From assembly GCA_028554755.1 (NCBI GenBank), contig JAPTOF010000010.1, positions 11,940,501 to 12,004,500 of the forward strand: a stretch of 64,000 nucleotides of DNA, in the 5' to 3' direction. How positions within the stretch are numbered: position 1 is the first letter of the stretch; every line of letters begins with the position of its first letter. Below are positions 13,001-22,000 of this stretch, piece by piece. This DNA comes from Cordia subcordata (lineage: Eukaryota; Streptophyta; Magnoliopsida; Boraginales; Cordiaceae). Both the position numbers and the translations under genes were made by a program. The notes under the pieces are model-generated. The model was not told the DNA's origin. It worked only from the letters and a program-made list of their open reading frames with translations, and searched no databases.

Positions 13001-16000
13001 ATGGATGGCTCTCAACCCATGAAATTAGTTTGTCACAATCGGGCGTCAATGCACATCGCATCAAATCCAGTATTCTATGAGCATAGAAAACATATTGAAA
13101 TCGATTATCATTTTGCAAGAGATATAATGTTAGCTAAAGAAATTGTCATTTTGCATGTCAACTCGAATGATCAACCGGCTGATATCAAAACAAAGTCACT
13201 AGGAGGCTCTCTAGTTGAATACATTTGTAACAAGCTGGGCATATTTACATACATACATACATACATACATGCATATGCTCCAGCTTGAGGCGGAGTGTTA
13301 AAATAGTGTTAGACTATCATAATAATGTGTTGTTTTCTCTCCCATATCGGAAGATAGAAACGCTTAAGTATTGTACTTAGTCCTATATCAAGTAAGAATA
13401 GCTGCCTCTTGGGGGCTTTGTTTCAACCCTATTCGAAAGCAGACAAGAAGCTAAGAGAAAAGGTAATGAGGCAATGTCCTATGTTTACAAAATACTAATG
13501 AACTCGCTCTATGGTGGATTTGGTATTAACCCCAAAAGCATGATCACTAAGATCTGCAATCTTGCGCGATATAACCATTTGACAAAGAAAAGTGATTTGA
13601 TCTTTAGGGACAAGCTGAGCAAGGGATACTATATAGTCACCTACGTGAGGGACTAATATTATTTTTTAATACACATCAATTTTCTCCCAATGTTTTCTTT
13701 TTGATTTTTAATACTCCACAAGAACTCTAAGCTTCAACATGATTCAAGAAGCATCAAGCAAACAATGGGTTTAGGTAACATGTGGATCTATGATTGAAGG
13801 AGTATCAAGCAAACAATGGGTTCAGGTTAAGGATGCATCCTTAACGAATGATTATGAAATTGAACGATTATGAAATGCAATGTGAAGAACAAAATTTCCT
13901 CAATTTGTTCTCTGACGAAAGCTAAAGATTTAGATGGACCTGGAGCAAGAAACAAAAATGCATGGTCACAAACACATACATACACACGCAGTCTTATACG
14001 TGCAAGTACAAAAAAAGAGAGAGAGAGACTTTTATCTTCCTTTCAGCATTTTCTATTAAATTAAGCGTGTGGTTGGAAACTTCACCACTATAGAACATCT
14101 GGACTCTCCAGAAGCAAATCATGGAGGAAGAGAGACACCTATTTAGCTCTTACATCAGAAAGGTGAACATCACACTGTAAAAAAATTTTCTGAAAGAAAC
14201 TGCCAGATAATTTATTAAGAGTCCTTTATAATCGTATCTCAACTCACCCTCTAGATATTTTGGACCCTAGTATCCAACTTGTTTTCCTCGTAGTCACCAT
14301 GCTTGCAATACGTTGTGAGTCACTGTACAAGTTCGGGTACAGGATACGTGCCTTAGGAGTTTATAAGGTACATCGGGTTATACTTCTTTGGTGTGCTAAT
14401 AGGGTTCATAGTACATTGTGAAGAACTATTAGATTCATTTACCAAATATATGTAGAGCAATAATTTATTTTGCTTATCAATTACTAAAACAATTTGCTAA
14501 AAGGTTTAATTTGAAGTCCAAAATCCAAATTTAATAACTAAAATAACTTTTTAATGAGTAATATAAACCCAAAATAAAGAAAAATAGAACAACTACTTTT
14601 AACTTGGTCCAACAAGAAACCAAAAACAAATAGAGACCTCAAGTTGTTTTTTCTTCCCATTTTTCCCTCTTGCATGACCTCTTGGTGCCTTAGCAGCCTG
14701 TTCGTTAGGAGTAGTAGGTGAAGCATTATAACATATTCCAAGAAATTCTTCCACCTGTTAAGTTCCCTCATATTCATCTTCCAATTCTTTCCATCTCATA
14801 TTCTCTAATCTTATTGCAGAATCCTCCAAGCATGTGTCATTTGGATCAATGTCCCATTTTTCATGAGGACCTTCATTGTGATAAGGCAGTTAGACTAAGG
14901 GCATTTGTGTAAAATCATAGAAGCAGTTAGTTATAGTTAGTGGTACAGAGTTAGTTAGTCATGCCAGCTCGTAACAGATTGTAACTAATGCTCAGAGCAG
15001 CAGCCTATAAATACCTGCTCAGTGATGTAAACAAAGCTTAAGCTGAATACAAAATTTCTCTCTCTCTCTCAATACTCTCTATTATGGTATCCAGAGCAGG
15101 CTGGTCCTGGACTCTGTTTAACCACGGCAAACTAGGGTTTTGAAACTAGAAATCTTCATCCAAAACCACATAAAACCTTTGAATCTTCTTCTCTGGCTCG
15201 CGAAGCTAAATCTCCAGCTTGCACAGCAATCTATAGGTTTTTTGCCTCTTCTCCAACTTGGACTTGTGTTCTCCAAGCTCGCGAACCTCTGGTGATTTCC
15301 TGGTTTCAGCTTTGATTCACCATTAAATTCAGCTTTCTCCTGCTACAATCTCACTTGAAAGATCTTCACACACCACTGGTGCTTGCTGAAGTGGTATTGT
15401 TCAAATTAGGTTTTGATTCTTTATCAATGGCTTCCAGTTCTTCAATTTCTTACAATTCTTCTACAAACTTTGAACTTCCAACTGGACTCAATCATTTGAT
15501 CCAGAACCTCAACAGCTTAGTCTCAATTAAGCTGGATAATACCAATTATGCTATATGGAGACAAGTTGTCACTGCCTTTAGGTCTCACAAATTGCTTGAT
15601 TACTTGACTGGAGCTCTTCCCCGCCCTTCACCAACAATTATTGACAGAGGAGAGGTTGTAGAAAATCCTGCTTACTCCACTTGGCAAGATATTGACTAAA
15701 ATCTTATGTTTTGTCTCAACACCACTATGACTCCAACAGTTTTCTCTCAAGTCATGCCGCTATCCACATCTGCTAAAATTTGGAAAACCCTGGAGGACAG
15801 ATATGGTTCCAGAAGTAGAACACATGTTCATCACCTCAAGTTAAGGCTTCTCAATATCAGCAAAGAAGGTCAGTCAATGCAGGCTTACCTTGATTCAGTA
15901 AAAGCTATCACTGATAGCTTAGCAACTGCTTGTGAAGTAGTCAGTGATGAGGATCTACAGCTTTACATACTCAGAGGCCTTCCATCTGTGTATGACTGTT

Positions 16001-19000
16001 GTTTCCCCTATCAGACTCAAGAAGAAGGCCCTCACTCTGTCTCAATTAACAAGCCATCTCCTGTCAGAAGAATTACACCTTCAAATGAAGAAAGGCCTGT
16101 CTATTTCTGCTGGTAATTCCTTCACAGAACTTCATACTGCCTTGCTCACTACTAGAGGCAGAGGCAGAGGAGGAAGGAACTCTGCTTCTAGAGGGAGAGG
16201 TCAAGCTACTCCAGGTCAGAATCCAGTGCAGAATGGTCAAATGTCCCAAAACAATCTCACCAACCCACTTCTCAGCAATACCCCACTGCTGGCATCAAGG
16301 TTTGTTGTCAGAATTGCTCCAAGCCTAATATTTTCTGTCAGATTTGTTCAAAACCCAATCATACAGCTCCTCAGTGTTGGCATAGACTAGACACTGTCAA
16401 CTATACTGCACCACCATCTGTTTCCTCTCCTAAAAAGGCTTTCAGTACTCAGTATCGCACTCTTACCACATCTGGCATGTGGTACCTGGACTCAGGGGCT
16501 AACAGTTATGTCACTAAGGACCAAGACTGTCTCTCTGAGTATCATCCCTACACAGGTTCTGAAGGTGTTGTAGTGGGCAATGGGCAACAACTTCCCATTT
16601 AAGGCACCGGTACTAGTATCCTCTTTCTTACTCCTCCTACTTCCTTTCTTCTTCCTAACATTGTGCATGTTCCTAATATTGCATTTAATCTTCTGTTTGC
16701 TCATCAATTCACAAATGACAATGACTGTTCTATTCTCTTCACTCCTAAGGAGGTGGTTATTCTGGACAACATGACCAGGTAGGTCAAGTTCTGGGGCCCC
16801 TGTAGCAGAGGTCTTTATCCTGTTCCAGCCATGCCTTCCCAGTCCAGAGAATTCACCTCACAAGCTTATCAATGCACTTCAACCACTCAAGACACTACAG
16901 CAACTACTTTGTGGCACCTCAGATTAGGTCATCCTTCTAACATGTCTCCATTACTTTAGCATCTCTTTTGAATGTTAAACTGCCTACTCATAGTACTCAA
17001 TGTAATAATTGTGCTGTTGCAAAAGCACATAAACTTCCTTTCCAGTTGTCTCAATCTTGTACTTTTGCCCCTTTTCAAATTGGGCATTCTGATGTGTGGG
17101 GCCCATCTGCTGTACCATCTTTTCAAGGTTATAAATACTATATCACTTTCCTAGATGATTTTACAAAGTTTACTTGGATTTATACTATGAAGGCTAATTC
17201 TGAAGCTTACCCTGTGTTTTACCACATTTCTTGCTCTAATTACAAATCAGTTTGACACTTGTATTAAGATCCTAAGGACTGACAATGGAGGAGAGTACAT
17301 CAACCATGCCTTTCAAACCTTTCTTCAGTCTAAGGACATAGTTCATCAAACAACTTGCCCTCATACTCCTGAACAAAATGGTAAAGTTGAAAGAAAACAT
17401 TTGCATCTTATTGAAACAACATTAGCACTTTTACATCACAGTTCTATTCCTCTTACTTATTGGTTAGAAGCATTGTCTGTTGCAAACTATTTGATGAACA
17501 GGCTACCTCATCATGATTTAGACAATATATCTCCATTTTAAAAGCTTCACCAAACACCCCCTCATTATACATTCTTAAAAGTTTTTGGGTGTTTGTGTTA
17601 CCCTTGGATCAGGCCCTACACAAAACACAAATTAGAAGTCAGGTCCATTCCTTGTGTTTTTCTTGGCTACTCTCCCTATACCAAGGGGTATAAGTTCCTG
17701 GACAAAACTATAAACAAGATCTACATTTCCAGGCATGTCAGGTTTGTGGAAACTGTGTTTCCATTTGCCTCCCCAACTAAGCCCCTTAGTGTCAATCCTG
17801 AACCCATTTTACCTACCCCACCATTGTTTCCTTTACCCATATACAATCCTCCACTGTCAGTCTCACAATCATCAACCAATCAAGTGTCAAATACTCCTGC
17901 AAATAGCCCACAGTCTCAACTTCTACATCCTCTGTCCCAGAGGACACTCGGTCTACTTCTCAATCACTGCAGCCCTCATCTTCCTCTGTCTCACCAACTC
18001 AGACTTCCCTTCACATCCAAGTTCTAGCAGTACATTTTCTGGTCCTTCAATTCTTCCATCACATCACCTGCAGCTTGCAGACATCACTACAACAACATCC
18101 AGTTCATCAAACTCTTAGTTTTTGCTCCTCCAACAAATCAGCATCCAATGTTAACTAGATCTAAGACAGTTTACCACCCCCTTTGCACCAACTTCATTCA
18201 GTTCAGTATCCTGTACCTCCTCTCACTGAGCCTACAACCTATAAAGAGGCTTCTAAACACCAATGCTGGCTTACTGCAATGCAAGAAGAATATGCAGCCT
18301 TACTCAGCCAACAAACCTAGACCTTAGTGCTTAAGCCTCCTGATAGAACTCCCACTGGTTGCAAGTGGGTTTATAGAATAAAGAAACATGCAGATGAAAG
18401 TATTGTCAAGTTCAAAGCAAGGCTTTTGGCTAAGGGTTATCATCAGGAGCATGGTATGGATTATACAGAGACATTTAGTCCTGTAGTTAAACCTCAGACA
18501 ATGAGAATAGTCCTGTCTCTTGCTTTACATCATCAATGGTCTATTAGACAACTTGATGTGTCAAATGCTTTCCTTCATGGCTATATTTCAGAAGACATTT
18601 ACATGGAGCAGCCTCAGGGTTTTGTGGACCCTAATTATCCTCAACATGTATGCAAACTCAGAAAGTCCCTATATGGTCTTACACAGGCTCCTAGGGCCTG
18701 GTATCAACTTCTATCATCCTTTCTGCTTCAACAAGTGTATGCAAACTCAGAAAGTCCCTCTATGGTCTTAAACAGGCTCCTAGGGCCTGGTATCAACTTC
18801 TATTATCCTTTCTGCTTCAACAAGGTTTCCAGTGCAGTCATGCAAACAATTCCTTATTTGTTCTACATACTCCAACTCAATTCCTGATTTTTCTTGTCTA
18901 TGTAGATGATCTGATTATAGAAGGAAACTCTTCTGAGGCTATACATGACCTAATTCAGACAATGGGAAAGCAGTTTGCAATGAAGGATTTAGGAAATCTA

Positions 19001-22000
19001 TCCTATTTTCTTGGTCTGGAAGTGTCAGCTGGATCAGATTACTTACTTCTTCATCAACATCAGTATGCTAATCAGATTCTCAAGAGGGCAGGACTATCAG
19101 AATGCAAACCAGTGTCTACTCCAGCTGTTACATCCTCCTCGGTGCACTCAGAAGAATATCACAAGCCCTTTTCAGATCCTACAGACTACAAAAGCCTAGT
19201 GGGGGCACTGCAGTACCTCACAGTCACAAGACCTGACCTGCAGTTGCAATAAACACTTTGTGCCAACATATGCATAAGCCCACTAATGGAGACTATGGAG
19301 CCTTAAAAAGGACTCTGAGATACATAAAAAGGACCCTGAGACATGTTTTGCTATTCAGAACTGGGATTTTAGAGCTCAAAGCCTACTCAGACTCAGACTG
19401 GGCATCTGACTCTACTGATAGGAAATCCACTACTGGATTCTGTATCTTCCTAGGCCCCAATTTGACATCTTGGTGCTCAAAGAAACAGGCCACTGTGGCC
19501 AGGTCCTCAACTGAAGATGAGTATAGGGCTATGGCCTATACTACAGCAGAAATATAGTGGATAACATTTCTCCTAAAGGATCTGCATATACCTCTCTCTG
19601 CACCCTCTCTGACTTGAGATGGTGTATCAGCACTGGCCCTAGCTACTAATCCAGTCTACAATGGAAGAACAAAGCATGTAGAGACAGACTTCCACTTTGC
19701 CAGAGAACAAGTATCAGCCAATCAACTCAGTGTCTATTATATACCTACAGTTGATCAAGTTGCAGACTTATTCACCAAGGCCCTCACTGCTCCCAAGTTC
19801 AGTCACCTCAGAAACAAGCTTCCCATGGCCATTGCCACAGTTCAGCTTGAGGGGGGATGATAAGGCAGTTAGACTAAGGGCATTTGTGTAAAATCATAGA
19901 AGCAATTAGTTATAGTTAGTGGTACAGAGTTAGATAGTCATACCAGTTCATAACAGATTGTAACTAACACTTAGAGCAGCAGTCTACAAATACCTGCTCA
20001 ATGATGTAAACAAAGCGTAAGCTGAATACAAAATATCTTTCTCTCTCTCTCAATACTCTCTATTACATTGTAGCTTCAGCAAATCAAGAAGAAACCTAAA
20101 AGAGAGTCGATCACGTTCATTATCTTCCGGGTAAAAGTTTGCATACTGCTCACATCACCAACTTCCTCGAATAGAACATGAATTGGTGTTTCGATACACA
20201 AAAGTACCCCAAATGCAGACGTGCAATCCTCATGTGGTTCGAGGGGGTTAGACAAAATCTGGTAAGTATGCTTTGCCTTACACCATGCATGGAGAAAGTG
20301 TTGCAAATTCCACTATCTTGACCTAGATCAGACATCTCTTGATTTGTCTTGTCGTTTCAAGATATAAATGTACATCATCTACCTATCAAACTAGCGCTGA
20401 AATATAACAGAAGTTTATGCAATGCACAAAACAATAAAAAAGCATGAAATACACACTAAACTGAAAAGGCCAACATTTCTTACTGCGAGTCTTCAAATCT
20501 TAAATCTCCCAAATTTCCTGACTCATACAAAGAGAATATACCTGTCACTTCCTTAACTGCTGAAAATGCAAGATGTTGGAAGCCCGATTCATCAGCATTT
20601 TGTTCACTTGTAGACTGCCTTCTACTGTTTCGCTTCCTTTTGTTCAAACGCTTGCCATCTACTTGATTTTCTGGATTAGTACTGGAATGATCAACTCCCT
20701 TTTCGATGAGTGACCAGACACCATCAGTGGTAGAACTAAATAACAAAAAACAATTTTCTTTGGAGGAGTCTACTAATAACACTGCAACTTCAGAAGTTGG
20801 CCATCCATCTATACAAGGAAGATCTCTTAATAATTCTAAAGATAGAGATACATTACAGGCATCCATAATTCCCTTCTCCGTCACAGAAAGCTCATTCACC
20901 AGATCATTTAAATCAGAAGAATCTGATCCATGCACAGACTTCATGTACTCCATTAAAGCAGGTCTTAAAGTTACAACCAACTTGCTGAATGACACCAAAT
21001 CTAAATATTCAGCCTCTGGCTGCTGTTTCCTATGGTAGTAGTTGTAGAGTAACACCACAGCGCGCAACTGAAGCAATCAATGAGAATAAGATGAGTAACA
21101 AATATAGCAGCTACAATTGTTTCACTATCATAGAAACATAGCAGATAGGGAACAGGTACAAACTCCAATTATAGGTTGTCAGCCAAGACAATTTACAAAT
21201 ATAATGGGAAGACACAACAATAGCCAATTATGTCATCTGCAGAAAAATGAGAGAATTTTGGCTCACAAGCTTCAAGCTCAATTTATTTCTTTATAACAGG
21301 GAGGAGTTCATAGTTGCAACACTATTACCACCTACCAATTATTTTATTTCATTTGTCATTATGTTGGTCAAAAGTTTAATCTACTCTTGGTCCACTCACT
21401 CCTGGTTTGCAGTTTAATTCACTACTTTGAGTGGCTGAAGGTTAGTACCAGTAGACAGACAAAACGTTTTATCCTTCTGATGCCATAGAGAGGGTTAAAA
21501 GGAATGAAGTAACTTGCACCAGAAAAGAGAGAAATGTTCTATTTTCACTCAAGAAAAACATTTAAAAAATTAATCTGGCCTAAAAGCAAAATGGGGTCAA
21601 GAGAGAAATCATATATGTGATACGAAAGTCAAACCAGAGAGGAAGTTAAATTCTCCTACCCTACATGAGTTTTCTTAACGATTTTATATCTTCCATTAAA
21701 TGCTTTGTTCACCTCCTTTGGCTTCACCTAAATTGCTCGTTCTCTCCCGCAGTTAATAACACTATTCTTTCACAATGACAATAGGTTTATTAGAGTACAA
21801 AATGGACATATCCTATTACTATGCTTTATTTAGAATAACCATAAGGCCCCTCAGTCATCAACCACTCATCCATCCTTGAAAAACTTTAATCAACATGCAC
21901 AATCACGTATTTGTATTATAAGCAGAGATGTGCTATTTACAATCTATAATATTTTCGTCGTTCTATTCTCAATTGTGTAACAAGTTCTTTTCTTTGACTC

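Larger units (their letters stand above)
14879..20065 (+). mobile_element. Complete but inactive Ty1-copia retrotransposon (5187 bp)
   Basis: LTRs 14879-15084 and 19858-20065 flank gag-pol remnants. The 5-bp direct repeat CATTG on both sides (14874-14878 and 20066-20070) is the target duplication. A primer site TGGTATCCAGAGC follows the 5' LTR and a purine tract TTGAGGGGGGA precedes the 3' LTR. Domain order is gag, protease, integrase, reverse transcriptase, RNase H, as in copia. Coding is broken by many stops and frameshifts. The two LTRs differ at about thirteen of 206 positions by eye, mostly transitions, which implies an old insertion. It sits antisense within the host gene's intron. Confidence 0.9.
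11742..20541 (-). other. Host gene giant intron (8.8 kb) between exons 3 and 2
   Basis: It holds, left to right, a copia tail with partial LTR (12625-13400), a plasmid-type DNA polymerase fragment (13402-13656), an unidentified coding-like remnant, and a full copia element (14879-20065) inserted into that remnant. All recognisable mobile pieces run on the plus strand, antisense to the host gene. Confidence 0.6.
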
